From CAZBBB01 sp964490005 (GTDB taxonomy: Bacteria; Planctomycetota; B15-G4): a stretch of 18,809 bases of DNA. The notes under the pieces were generated by a model. That model saw only the letters and a program-made list of their open reading frames with translations. It was not told the DNA's origin and did no database searches. The position numbers and the translations under genes were made by a program. The DNA lies in contig CAZBBB010000056.1 of the NCBI GenBank assembly GCA_964490005.1, positions 1 to 18,809 on the forward strand, in the 5' to 3' direction. Below, one piece after another: positions 9,401 through 17,213 of this stretch; position 1 is the stretch's first letter; every line of letters starts with the position of its first letter.

Positions 9401-11584
9401 TCAGCGGAGGGTGGCGAATTCAGCCGGCGGACCGGCACGGACAAGCCTCATGGCATTCAGCACGACGAGCAGCGACATGCCGGTGTCGGCGGCGATGGCA
9501 CCCCAGAGGGAAGCGACGCCGGCGAAGGACAGGATCACGAAGGCGGCCTTCACGAGCAGCGACGCCGCGATGTTCTGGTGGATCACGCTGCGAATGCGTC
9601 GCGAGTGGCGCACGAGCCACGGCAGGCGGGTCAGGTCGTCACCCATGAGCGCGATGTCGGCGGTCTCGAGGGCCGCGTCCGAGCCCATCGCGCCCATCGC
9701 GATGCCCAGGTCGGCGCGGGCAAGCGCGGGGGCGTCATTGACGCCGTCGCCGATCATGGCCGTCGGGCCATGTCGCGCGATGATCTCGCCCAGAACGCGG
9801 ACCTTGTCCTCCGGCAGCAGCTCGGCGTGGATCTCGTCCACGCCCGCCTGCTTGCCGACGGCCTCCGCGGTGCCGCGATTGTCGCCGGATAGCATGATCA
9901 GCCTGCCGACTCCCGCATCGCGCAGGTCCTGCATGACGGCTGCCGTGCCGGGACGCAGCTGATCGGCGAGGGCGATGTAGCCGCACACGTGCGCCGCGGT
10001 CCCGACGACCACGATGCTCGTGCCGGTCATCGCCAACGCTTCGAGGTCGCGATGCACGTCGTCCGACTCCTGCGCGCGCTCCTCCAGATATCTGTGCGAC
10101 CCGATCCAGTAGTCGATGCCGTCGAGCCGCGCTTGGGCGCCCTTGCCGGTGAGCGCCTGGTAGTCGGATGCCGGGGCGGGGCGAATCCCTCGTTCTTCGG
10201 CGTACCGGACGATGGCACGGGCCAAGGGGTGGGTGGAACGCGACTCGATGGCCGCGGCGATTGCGAGCAGCTCCTGCTCGTCGTGTTCCGATTTTGCGAC
10301 GACCTTGGTTACTCGCGGTCGCCCTTCCGTGAGCGTTCCGGTCTTGTCCAGGGCGATCGCGCCGAGTCTCGAGGGCAACTCGAGATACAGCCCGCCCTTG
10401 ACGAGCACGCCCTGGCGCGCGGCTGCGACGAGGCCGGCCACGATGCTCACGGGTGTCGAGATGACCAGTGCGCAGGGGCAGGCGATGACCAACAGGACGA
10501 GCGCCTGATAGAACCAGTGCAGCCAGTTGCCGCCCAGCAACGGAGGCACGATGGCGACCAGTGCGGCGAAGGCCATGACGACAGGCGTGTAGACACGAGC
10601 GAAGCGCTCGACCCATTGTTCGCTCGGCGCCCTGCGCGCGTACGCCTCACCGACCATCCTGACGATCTGCGACATCGTGCTGTCCGCGTACGGCTTGCCG
10701 GCACGAACCTCGACCGTCCCGGTTTCGTTCACCGTGCCCGCGAAGACGTCGCTGCCCAAGACCTTCTCGACGGGTGCGGACTCGCCGGTGATCGGTGCCT
10801 GATTCACCGTCGTTCGGCCGCGCGTGACACGACCGTCGACGGGGAACTTCTCACCTGGCTTGATGAGGACGATGGCTCCCACTTCGACGGACGAGGCATC
10901 GACGAGTGCTTCCCGTTGGTCGGGGCCGACGAGTCGCGCCTTGGCCGGGTTCAGCGCGATCAGCGCCGCGATGGCCCTGCGCGCGCGCCCGACGCTCCAG
11001 ACCTCCAGCGCCAGCGACAACGCGAAGAGGAAGGACACCGTCGCGGCCTCGAGATGCTCACCGATGCCGATGGCGCCCGCCACCGCGATGCACATGAGGA
11101 GGTTCATGTCCGGCCGCATGCGTTTCAGTGCGACCCACGCCTTGGGAACGACGAACCACGATCCGGCCACGACGGCGGCGAGGTAGGCCATGCGCGTCGG
11201 CACCGGAATGCCCGCGGTGTGCCCGAGAGCGGTTTCCGCGCCGGAGTGATCCAGGTGCCAAGCGAAGCCGAAGGCGATGGCGGCACCGCTTGCGATCGTC
11301 GCTGCCGTGCGCCCGTATCGCGCTGATGAGGGCCAGGACCGCTCGTCGCCGCGATCCTCCCAGGTGAAGGCTCTCATGCCGGTCCGGTGCACGGCGGCCT
11401 GCAACTGCGCGGCGGTGGTTCGCGTGCCTTCAACCTCGACCACCAGCTTTCGGTGCAGCAGATCGAAGCTCATGTCCCGGACGCCGGGCAGCGTGGACAA
11501 CTCCCGGCGCAGCGCGGCGATCTCGTCCGCGCAATCCATTCCGCGGACCTGGAATGCGATGTGCCTGGTTGCCTGCTGGACCAT
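9401..11584 (-). CDS. zntA: Zn/Cd/Pb-type P1B ATPase metal exporter
   Basis: 727 residues from the ATG at 11584; a GTG one codon earlier (11587) is an alternative. It pumps divalent soft metals out of the cytoplasm using ATP. The N-terminal HMA domain has the variant motif GMDCADE near residue 16, with a single Cys plus acidic residues. Then come the actuator TGES, the CPC metal site in the membrane (C370, C372, counted from the GTG), phosphorylation motif DKTGT (D414), a STHPLA nucleotide-site motif and GDGVNDAPAL. The last membrane helix carries ADTGMS with D701, the Asp typical of the ZntA/CadA (P1B-2) class. Export to the periplasm would feed the CzcCBA pump encoded around it. It starts 36-39 bases after the czcB stop, and no separate promoter is evident. 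Zn, Cd or Pb cannot be told apart. Confidence 0.94.
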   Translation of the reverse strand: MVQQATRHIAFQVRGMDCADEIAALRRELSTLPGVRDMSFDLLHRKLVVEVEGTRTTAAQLQAAVHRTGMRAFTWEDRGDERSWPSSARYGRTAATIASGAAIAFGFAWHLDHSGAETALGHTAGIPVPTRMAYLAAVVAGSWFVVPKAWVALKRMRPDMNLLMCIAVAGAIGIGEHLEAATVSFLFALSLALEVWSVGRARRAIAALIALNPAKARLVGPDQREALVDASSVEVGAIVLIKPGEKFPVDGRVTRGRTTVNQAPITGESAPVEKVLGSDVFAGTVNETGTVEVRAGKPYADSTMSQIVRMVGEAYARRAPSEQWVERFARVYTPVVMAFAALVAIVPPLLGGNWLHWFYQALVLLVIACPCALVISTPVSIVAGLVAAARQGVLVKGGLYLELPSRLGAIALDKTGTLTEGRPRVTKVVAKSEHDEQELLAIAAAIESRSTHPLARAIVRYAEERGIRPAPASDYQALTGKGAQARLDGIDYWIGSHRYLEERAQESDDVHRDLEALAMTGTSIVVVGTAAHVCGYIALADQLRPGTAAVMQDLRDAGVGRLIMLSGDNRGTAEAVGKQAGVDEIHAELLPEDKVRVLGEIIARHGPTAMIGDGVNDAPALARADLGIAMGAMGSDAALETADIALMGDDLTRLPWLVRHSRRIRSVIHQNIAASLLVKAAFVILSFAGVASLWGAIAADTGMSLLVVLNAMRLVRAGPPAEFATLR

Positions 11585-11623
11585 CACCTCGGACGACTTT
11601 CGCGCGGAGCGCAGGAGTGGAGG

Positions 11624-12961
11624 TCAGTGGTCATGCGATGCCGAACCCTTGCCGTGCTCGGCCTTGAGCAGGAAGGCCCCCGAAGCCACGACGAGGTCAC
11701 CCTCCGTCAGGCCGGCGTTGACCGGGATCAGGCCCTCGACCGGGTCGTCGACGGAGACCACGTGCTTGCAGAACACGAGGCCGTGCTCGTCGATCGGCAC
11801 GAAGACGGCGCTTCGACCCTCGACCGTCTGGACGGCCCCGTCCGGGACGACGAGCACGGCGGCTGATCCGTAGCGGGGGCTGGAGATCCTCGCCTGCGCG
11901 AACATCCCGGGCTTCAGGCGCCCGTCGGCGTTGTCGACTTCGATGCGCACTTCGGCGTTGCGCGTCGTGATGTCGATCGTCGGCGCGACGGCCGACACGA
12001 TGCCGGCGAAGTCCGGCCCGTCGAGCGCCGGGACGGCGATGCTCACCATGGCGCCCGGTACGATCTCGCCGACCCTGCTCTCGGGCACGTGGGCCAGGAT
12101 CCAGAGTCGCTCCGTATCAGCGAGCACCATGAGAGCGTCCTTCTGCGGATCGACCTGCTCGCCCAGCGTGACGTCGAGTGCGACGATCTGGCCGGCGAAG
12201 GGCGCGCGCAGTTCGAATCGCGAGTCGACTCTTCCGTCGCGCGCGAGTCGCGCGAGCGCGGCTTCGTCGAAGCGGTAGAGCGCCAGGCGATGACCTGCGG
12301 CGTCCGCGGCGGCGCGCGCGATGGCGAGGTCCCGCTCGGCCGTCCGGTATTCCGTCTCGCGCTTCTGGACCTCGGTGAGCGTCACGCCCTGGATGCTCTC
12401 GAGCAGGCTTCTCGAGCGTTCCCACGCGCTGCGCGTGACTGCGGCGACCGGCGAGAGCGCCTCGGCCTCGGCCCGGCTCTTCAGGTAGTCGGCCTGAGCC
12501 TGCCCCAATTCGGGGCAATCCACGGCGAGCAGGACCTGATGCTCCTGGACGCGATCGCCGAGCTTCACCGGAAGAGCGGCCACCCAGCCGTGAAGGGGCG
12601 AGCCGATCCTGGCCACGCCGTCGGAGCGCAGCGAGACGCGCGCCCGTGCATGGACGATGCCCGACAAGGAGACCTTTGCGGCGGGCTCGACGCGGATGCC
12701 CGAACGCTCGATGGCCTCGGCGCTGAGGGTTACGTCGTCCTCGCACTCGCCGTCATGCTCGGCCAGATGATGGGCATCCGTCGCCGCGGTTTCGTGCCCG
12801 TTCTCTTCGGGGCCGTGTGCGTCTTCATCGGCCGCTGCGCCAACGGCGTGGTCTTCCGTTCGAGTGCAGCCCGGTCCGAGCGCGCCCAGCAACGCACCGC
12901 ACAACAGCAGCGCCGAGAGCGTGCGTCGAGAACCGTGCGCAGCATGTGCTTCATTCAGCAT
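11624..12961 (-). CDS. czcB: CzcB-type periplasmic adaptor (membrane fusion protein)
   Basis: 445 residues from the ATG at 12961, which overlaps the end of czcC by 11 bases and has GGAG about nine bases upstream inside czcC. The frame stays open upstream to 13216, but that part is Ser/Arg-rich czcC antiframe and not protein-like. An N-terminal hydrophobic segment ends at C32 (LGPGC), a weak lipobox. Residues about 35-75 are rich in His, Asp and Glu, as in metal-binding CzcB N-termini. After VTLSAEAIERSGI come the barrel-sandwich (GWVAALPVKLGDRV), a helical hairpin, and the second half of the lipoyl-like domain (LRAPFAGQIVALDV). The C-terminus again has His (SASHDH). It joins CzcA to CzcC across the periplasm, and may scavenge or hand over metal ions. 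Confidence 0.94.
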   Translation of the reverse strand: MLNEAHAAHGSRRTLSALLLCGALLGALGPGCTRTEDHAVGAAADEDAHGPEENGHETAATDAHHLAEHDGECEDDVTLSAEAIERSGIRVEPAAKVSLSGIVHARARVSLRSDGVARIGSPLHGWVAALPVKLGDRVQEHQVLLAVDCPELGQAQADYLKSRAEAEALSPVAAVTRSAWERSRSLLESIQGVTLTEVQKRETEYRTAERDLAIARAAADAAGHRLALYRFDEAALARLARDGRVDSRFELRAPFAGQIVALDVTLGEQVDPQKDALMVLADTERLWILAHVPESRVGEIVPGAMVSIAVPALDGPDFAGIVSAVAPTIDITTRNAEVRIEVDNADGRLKPGMFAQARISSPRYGSAAVLVVPDGAVQTVEGRSAVFVPIDEHGLVFCKHVVSVDDPVEGLIPVNAGLTEGDLVVASGAFLLKAEHGKGSASHDH

Positions 12962-14354
12962 CGTCGTCGTCTCCGGGATTCGTGATGGTTCGGGCGCTTT
13001 CGAGAGCGGCGTTGCCGCCGACGGCGCGCTGCAGTTGATACAGCGAAAGAGCGGCCTGCCGCTCGAGTTCGAGCAGTCGCGAGCGGGACTCCTGCAGAGC
13101 CTGGTCAACGAGCAGGAGCGTCGAGATGTCCAGTTCGCGGGCCTCGAAGGCGCGCTGTACGTCGGCGCGTCGGCGTTCGATGAGCGGCAGCAGCTCCGAC
13201 CGCAGGCGCTCGACACCGGATGTCGACAGGCTCATGACGGCAAAGGCCGAGCGCACGTCGCTCACGGCGATGCGCTGCGTCTCCGTGAGGATGTGGCCCG
13301 CCTCGGCGTGCCGGGCCGACGCCGACTGAAGGCGCACGTCGCTGCGACCGGAGAGCGAGAGCGGTACGGAGAGGCCCGGGCCTGCCGCCCAGTTGCCGTC
13401 TCGTTCGCCCTCGACTCCGAGCTCGGTGGATGCGAAGGGCGATGCGCGCGCCAATGCGAGTTCATCCTCGCGTGCGAGCAACTCCCACTCCGCTGCCCGG
13501 ATGTCCGGCCGGCACTCCAGGGCTCGCGCGATCCATGCGGCCTCGTCGCCGAGATCGAGGGCGGGGGGCTCGAACGCATCGACGGTCCAGTCGGCCGCGC
13601 CCGAAGGCTCGCCGAGCAGCCGCGAGAGCGCCAGTCGCTCGCGACGCAGCTCCCCGAGGCGTTCGGCGAGTTCGAGTTCGATCGCGAGCAGCTCGGATCC
13701 GAAGGCCACGGTTTCGGCGCGCGTCGCTTCGCCGACTTCGAGACGGGCGCGGGTGACGTCGAGCAGTCGCTGCACCGTGTCGCGACGCTCGGCGAGCAAC
13801 TCGCGCAGGGCCTCGAGCGCCTGCACTCCGGCGTAGCGAGTCTGCACGTCCTGCAGCAAGTCGAGTGCCGTGACCAGAGCACGTGACACCTCGGCGCGCA
13901 GGCGATGGTGCGCGGCGCCGGCGCGGCGAGGCGTCTGCAGCAGCGAGACGACCGCGCCGGTCAGTCCGGCTTCGACCTGCGCGGGGCCGCCGCCCGAGGG
14001 TTCGCGCAGGACCACGCTGAGCACGGGATCCGGCGGCAGGCCAGCCTCCGTGGCCGCCGCGAGCTCGATGTGCGTCCGGGCCAGCGCCGCCTGCAGCCCG
14101 GGGTCGGTGGCGAAGGCCCGGCGGATCGCATCGTGGAGCGTCAGCGCGGCGGAATCGGCGCGACCCTCATCGACGGGGCCGCGCAGCGTGCGGAATTCGA
14201 CAAGGCCCGCTGTAGGAATCGCCCTCGCGATCACCGCTCCGGCGTCGATCTCCGGCGGGGGGATGGTGCAGGACGAGAGCCCGCTCGCTGCGAGCAGCGC
14301 CATCGTGAATTGAAACGGAGTCCGGCTAGTGAAGATCGGTCGCACGGGATGCAT
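12951..14354 (-). CDS. czcC: CzcC-type outer-membrane efflux channel (OEP/TolC family)
   Basis: 467 residues from the ATG at 14354. A signal peptide ends in a good lipobox, L26-S-S-C29, so the protein is probably a lipid-anchored outer-membrane channel. The ATG at 14303 (residue 18) would leave almost no charged n-region, so the longer start is preferred, though neither has a clear ribosome site. Two OEP halves follow, with long Ala/Glu/Arg-rich helices typical of TolC-type tunnels: about residues 70-250, and a second repeat about 260-450 that includes the CRPDIRAAEWELLAREDEL segment. It is the outer-membrane exit of the tripartite pump, overlapping czcB by 11 bases and preceded by two stem-loops. 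Confidence 0.9.
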   Translation of the reverse strand: MHPVRPIFTSRTPFQFTMALLAASGLSSCTIPPPEIDAGAVIARAIPTAGLVEFRTLRGPVDEGRADSAALTLHDAIRRAFATDPGLQAALARTHIELAAATEAGLPPDPVLSVVLREPSGGGPAQVEAGLTGAVVSLLQTPRRAGAAHHRLRAEVSRALVTALDLLQDVQTRYAGVQALEALRELLAERRDTVQRLLDVTRARLEVGEATRAETVAFGSELLAIELELAERLGELRRERLALSRLLGEPSGAADWTVDAFEPPALDLGDEAAWIARALECRPDIRAAEWELLAREDELALARASPFASTELGVEGERDGNWAAGPGLSVPLSLSGRSDVRLQSASARHAEAGHILTETQRIAVSDVRSAFAVMSLSTSGVERLRSELLPLIERRRADVQRAFEARELDISTLLLVDQALQESRSRLLELERQAALSLYQLQRAVGGNAALESARTITNPGDDDDAE

Positions 14355-14377
14355 CCACGTCGAGTCGGAATCGGCGG

Positions 14378-14399
14378 GCCACGGAAGCGGCTCCGTGGC
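14378..14399 (-). other. Perfect 8-bp stem-loop upstream of czcC
   Basis: GCCACGGA (14378-14385) pairs exactly with TCCGTGGC (14392-14399) around a six-base loop. On the minus strand it ends 23 bases before the czcC ATG at 14354. It has no following T-run, so it is not a standard terminator. It could shape czcC translation or protect the mRNA. Confidence 0.6.
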
Positions 14400-14416
14400 G
14401 CAATGGCGTCAACAAG

Positions 14417-14435
14417 CGCCTCCGTTTCGGAGGCG
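14417..14435 (-). other. Perfect 8-bp stem-loop after the small Cys-rich gene
   Basis: CGCCTCCG (14417-14424) pairs exactly with CGGAGGCG (14428-14435) around a three-base loop. It begins 18 bases after the stop of the small Cys-rich gene on the minus strand. The bases after it (CTTGTTG) are only mildly T-rich, so full termination is uncertain. Partial termination or an mRNA-processing element is possible. Confidence 0.6.
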
Positions 14436-14453
14436 GGGACAGCCGAGCCGCGA

Positions 14454-14882
14454 TCAGACGCGGAGAATGACGTTTCCGACGAGACTCGCGGGAGACTCGA
14501 GGAGTGTGTTCGCTCGATACTCGTCGATGCGAGCCGACCTCGCGACGTGCGTGCGCCTGGCCGTCGGCACGGTCATCACCGGCGTCGATGCGGTTTCGAG
14601 ATCGAAGACATGGTGACACGGGCGTGAGCGGTCAGCGTCGAAACCCAACGGGGCGTCCACGCACGGACAACCTTCCGCGGACGCGCTCGGGCCGTTCGCG
14701 TCCGCCAGCGAGCGGCATCCGGAAGCCGGCTCGTCCCCGCAGAAACCTCCGATCAGCGAGGCCTCGACTTTGATGTCGCCGCCCGGCTCCCTGCAGAGAA
14801 CGAGGCCGAGATGAGCGACACCGGCGTCAACGCAGGCAAGGATCAGGAAGACCCGGAGCAGGAGTTCGTGTGGTCGCCGCAT
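14454..14882 (-). CDS. Small Cys-rich exported protein, first gene of the metal operon
   Basis: 142 residues from the ATG at 14882. The first 25 residues look like a signal peptide (MRRPHELLLRVFLILACVDA). Seven Cys lie at 17, 30, 48, 56, 72, 74 and 89; the six after C17 could face the periplasm. The pattern HLGLVLC (24-30), then an acidic stretch, then GCPCVDAPL (71-79) recalls small proteins I remember beside czcCBA genes in other bacteria, but I cannot name a family. Its place as first gene before czcC, in the same direction, suggests periplasmic metal binding or sensing. The plus-strand frames opposite are Arg/Ser-rich and unconvincing. A promoter candidate lies just upstream. Being a real gene is likely; function is inferred from context. 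Confidence 0.72.
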   Translation of the reverse strand: MRRPHELLLRVFLILACVDAGVAHLGLVLCREPGGDIKVEASLIGGFCGDEPASGCRSLADANGPSASAEGCPCVDAPLGFDADRSRPCHHVFDLETASTPVMTVPTARRTHVARSARIDEYRANTLLESPASLVGNVILRV

Positions 14883-14888
14883 GGCCGG

Positions 14889-14917
14889 AACATACTCGCG
14901 GGTGATAAGCCCTTCAA
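14889..14917 (-). promoter_or_regulatory. Candidate sigma70 promoter for the metal operon
   Basis: On the minus strand TTGAAG (14917-14912) and TATGTT (14894-14889) are separated by exactly 17 bases; each matches its consensus at four of six positions. The expected transcription start falls at or near the ATG at 14882, so the mRNA could be leaderless. Two partial matches in GC-rich DNA can arise by chance. The 17-base spacer is unlike the stretched spacer of MerR-type metal promoters. Confidence 0.35.
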
Positions 14918-15021
14918 GCTGGGCGCACGGCGCGAGCCGCCACGGTGGTCGCGTCTCGAGCAGGCTCGCGAGGCTCTGACTCGCGGTGTCGACCTCGTGG
15001 ATGCCTCTCCTCCGACTCGGT

Positions 15022-15048
15022 TATAAAGGGGGGCCGGCCCGGGGCCGG
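15022..15048 (+). promoter_or_regulatory. lipA leader: TATAAA box and GC palindrome
   Basis: TATAAA at 15022-15027 is a possible -10 box, but no -35 match lies 16-18 bases upstream. It is followed by the palindrome CCGGCCC-G-GGGCCGG (15034-15048). The rest of the divergent region 14883-15118 shows no further site that I can support. Confidence 0.25.
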
Positions 15049-15118
15049 GAAGGCCTTCTCGCGAGGGCCGCAGCGCGCCTCGGGATCTTCGCGTCCCTCT
15101 CCCGAGCGCCCTCTGCCC

Positions 15119-16057
15119 GTGACCGCCTCGACCCTGCCCGCCGGACGTGCCGCCTTCGCGGGCGGCGTGGCGTCCGGGCCCAAGCCCGAGTGGCTCAGGA
15201 TCAAGGCGCCGGGCGGCGCGCGCTACGCGGCGCTCAAGGGGCAGTTGCGCGCGCGCGGCCTGCACACGGTCTGCGAAGAGGCGCGCTGCCCCAACGTCGA
15301 GGAGTGCTGGGGCGGCGGCACGGCGACGCTCATGCTCATGGGCGACACCTGCACGCGCGGCTGCGCCTTCTGCGCGGTCAAGACGGCGCGGCTGCCCGCG
15401 CCGCTCGACCCGCACGAGCCCGCGCGCGCCGCCGAGAGCGTCGCGCTCATGGGCCTCGATTACGTCGTGCTCACTTCGGTCGACCGCGACGATCTGCCCG
15501 ACGGCGGGGCGGCTCATTTCGCCGCCACCGTGCGCGCCGTGCGACAGAGCAACCCGAACACGCTGATCGAAGTGCTGATCCCCGATTTCGGCGGCGACGA
15601 GGCGGCGCTCGAGGTGCTGCTCGCCTCGCGGCCCGACGTCGTGGCGCAGAACCTCGAGACCGTGCAGCGCCTCACGCATCCGGTGCGCGACCCGCGCGCC
15701 GGTTACGGCACGACGCTGCAGCTGCTGCAGCGCGTCAAGGCGCGCGCGCCGGGCCTGCTCACCAAGAGTTCGCTCATGCTGGGCCTCGGCGAGACCGACG
15801 ACGAGGTGCGCGCCGCGATGCGCGACCTGCGCGCCGCCGAGGTCGACTTCCTCACCCTGGGGCAGTACCTGCGGCCCACGCCGCGGCACCTGCCCGTGCA
15901 GCGCTACGTCACGCCGGCGGAGTTCGACGCCTGGCGCGCGCGGGGCGAGGCGCTGGGTTTCCGTTACGTGGCCAGCGGCCCGCTCGTGCGCAGCAGCTAT
16001 CGCGCCGGCGAGTTCGCCATCCGCGCCGTCTTCGAAGAGCGCCGGAGGACCGGATGA
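15119..16057 (+). CDS. lipA: Lipoyl synthase
   Basis: 312 residues from the GTG at 15119. The frame is open further upstream to 14945, but that stretch is Ser/Arg-rich and unlike LipA, so the shorter start is chosen; no strong ribosome site is seen. This radical SAM enzyme inserts two sulfurs into protein-bound octanoyl groups to make lipoyl. The auxiliary cluster motif C52-x4-C57-x5-C63, the radical SAM motif C78-x3-C82-x2-C85 and the C-terminal RSSY (291-294, Ser ligand of the auxiliary cluster) are all present. Length matches the family. It overlaps the next gene by four bases (ATGA), linking cofactor synthesis to the dehydrogenase that uses it. lipB is not in the window. Confidence 0.96.
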   Translation: MTASTLPAGRAAFAGGVASGPKPEWLRIKAPGGARYAALKGQLRARGLHTVCEEARCPNVEECWGGGTATLMLMGDTCTRGCAFCAVKTARLPAPLDPHEPARAAESVALMGLDYVVLTSVDRDDLPDGGAAHFAATVRAVRQSNPNTLIEVLIPDFGGDEAALEVLLASRPDVVAQNLETVQRLTHPVRDPRAGYGTTLQLLQRVKARAPGLLTKSSLMLGLGETDDEVRAAMRDLRAAEVDFLTLGQYLRPTPRHLPVQRYVTPAEFDAWRARGEALGFRYVASGPLVRSSYRAGEFAIRAVFEERRRTG

Positions 16058-17166
16058 GCAGCACCGACTTGCTCGTGATCCTGACCGAGACGGGGCGCGC
16101 GCTCGACGCGGGCGGCCCGAAGCTGCCGCCCGCGCGGCTGCTCGAACTGTACGAGCACATGTCGCGCACGCGGCTGCTCGACGAGCGCATGCTCAACCTG
16201 CAGCGCCAGGGGCGCATCGGGTTCTACGTGCCGGGCACGGGCGAGGAGGCCGCGCAGGTCGGCGCGGGCGCGGCCATCGGCAAGCGCGACTGGGTCTACC
16301 CCAGCTACCGCATGCCGGGCACGCTGATGATGCTCGGCGCGCCCATCGACGGCATGGTCGCCAACTGCTTCGGCAACGCCGCCGACCTGTGCAAGGGCCG
16401 CCAGATGCCGGTGCACTACGCCTTCGGCGCGCAGCGCATCGTGTCGATCAGTTCGCCCATCGGCACGCACATCGTGCAGGCCACGGGCACGGCCATGGCG
16501 CAGCGCGCGCGGCGCGACGGCGGCATCTCCTGGGCCTTCTTCGGCGACGGCGGCACCTCGAGCAACGACTTCCACTCGGGCCTGAACTTCGCCGGCGTGG
16601 CCAAGGCGCCAGTCGTCTTCGTCTGCACCAACAACCAGTGGGCGATCTCGGTGCCGCTCGAGAAGCAGACCGCGAGCGAGACCATCGCCGCCAAGGCCGA
16701 GGCCTACGGCATGCCGGGCGTGCGCGTCGACGGCAACGACGTGCTGGCCGTGCACCACGCCTGCCGCGAGGCGGCGCAGCGCGCGCGCGACGGCCACGGC
16801 CCGACGCTGGTCGAACTGCTCAGCTACCGGCGCGGGCCGCACAGCAGCAGCGACGACCCCACGCGCTACCGCGGCAAGGCCGCCGACGAATGGCTGTCGC
16901 GCGACCCGATCCTGCGCTTCCGCAAGCACCTCGAGCTGTCCGACCTGTGGAGCGAGCAGCACGAGACCGACCTCGTCGAGCGGCTGCGCGCGCAGATCAA
17001 CGAGGCCGTCACGGTCGCCGAGGCGGCCGGGCCGCCGCCGCTCGATTCGCTGTTCACCGACGTGTACGCCAAGGTGCCCCCGCACCTGCGCGAGCAGTAC
17101 GAGGCCCTCGTGCGCGACGAGGGCACCGGCCGCGAGGCCGATCCCGACGCGGCCTTCCCGCTCTGA
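16054..17166 (+). CDS. bkdAA: 2-oxo-acid dehydrogenase E1 alpha, branched-chain type
   Basis: 370 residues. The ATG overlaps the lipA stop (ATGA) and has GGAGG at 16044-16048, five bases upstream. With E1 beta it decarboxylates a 2-oxo acid using thiamine diphosphate and passes the acyl group to E2. The ThDP/Mg motif runs from G164-D165-G166 to N193-N194. KGRQMPVHY, the SSPIGTH segment and the loop PHSSSDDPTRYR closely follow the branched-chain (BCKDH) enzyme rather than Bacillus-type PdhA. The real substrate may still be pyruvate, because many bacteria use this type broadly. It is followed after 47 bases by E1 beta. Confidence 0.92.
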   Translation: MSSTDLLVILTETGRALDAGGPKLPPARLLELYEHMSRTRLLDERMLNLQRQGRIGFYVPGTGEEAAQVGAGAAIGKRDWVYPSYRMPGTLMMLGAPIDGMVANCFGNAADLCKGRQMPVHYAFGAQRIVSISSPIGTHIVQATGTAMAQRARRDGGISWAFFGDGGTSSNDFHSGLNFAGVAKAPVVFVCTNNQWAISVPLEKQTASETIAAKAEAYGMPGVRVDGNDVLAVHHACREAAQRARDGHGPTLVELLSYRRGPHSSSDDPTRYRGKAADEWLSRDPILRFRKHLELSDLWSEQHETDLVERLRAQINEAVTVAEAAGPPPLDSLFTDVYAKVPPHLREQYEALVRDEGTGREADPDAAFPL

Positions 17167-17213
17167 GCGGGCGGCGCTTGCCGACCGCACCCCGGACCGA
17201 CAGGACGACGCAG

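Noticed and set aside
12962..13216. 85-residue N-terminal extension of CzcB
   Set aside because: It is antiframe of czcC and not signal-like; the ATG at 12961 has a ribosome site and gives a signal peptide.
14945..15118. 58-residue N-terminal extension of LipA
   Set aside because: Ser/Arg-rich, covers the TATAAA and palindrome, and gives a length beyond normal LipA.
6090..15118. Transposon or genomic island around the metal operon
   Set aside because: No transposase, integrase, tRNA gene or flanking inverted or direct repeats could be seen at either edge.
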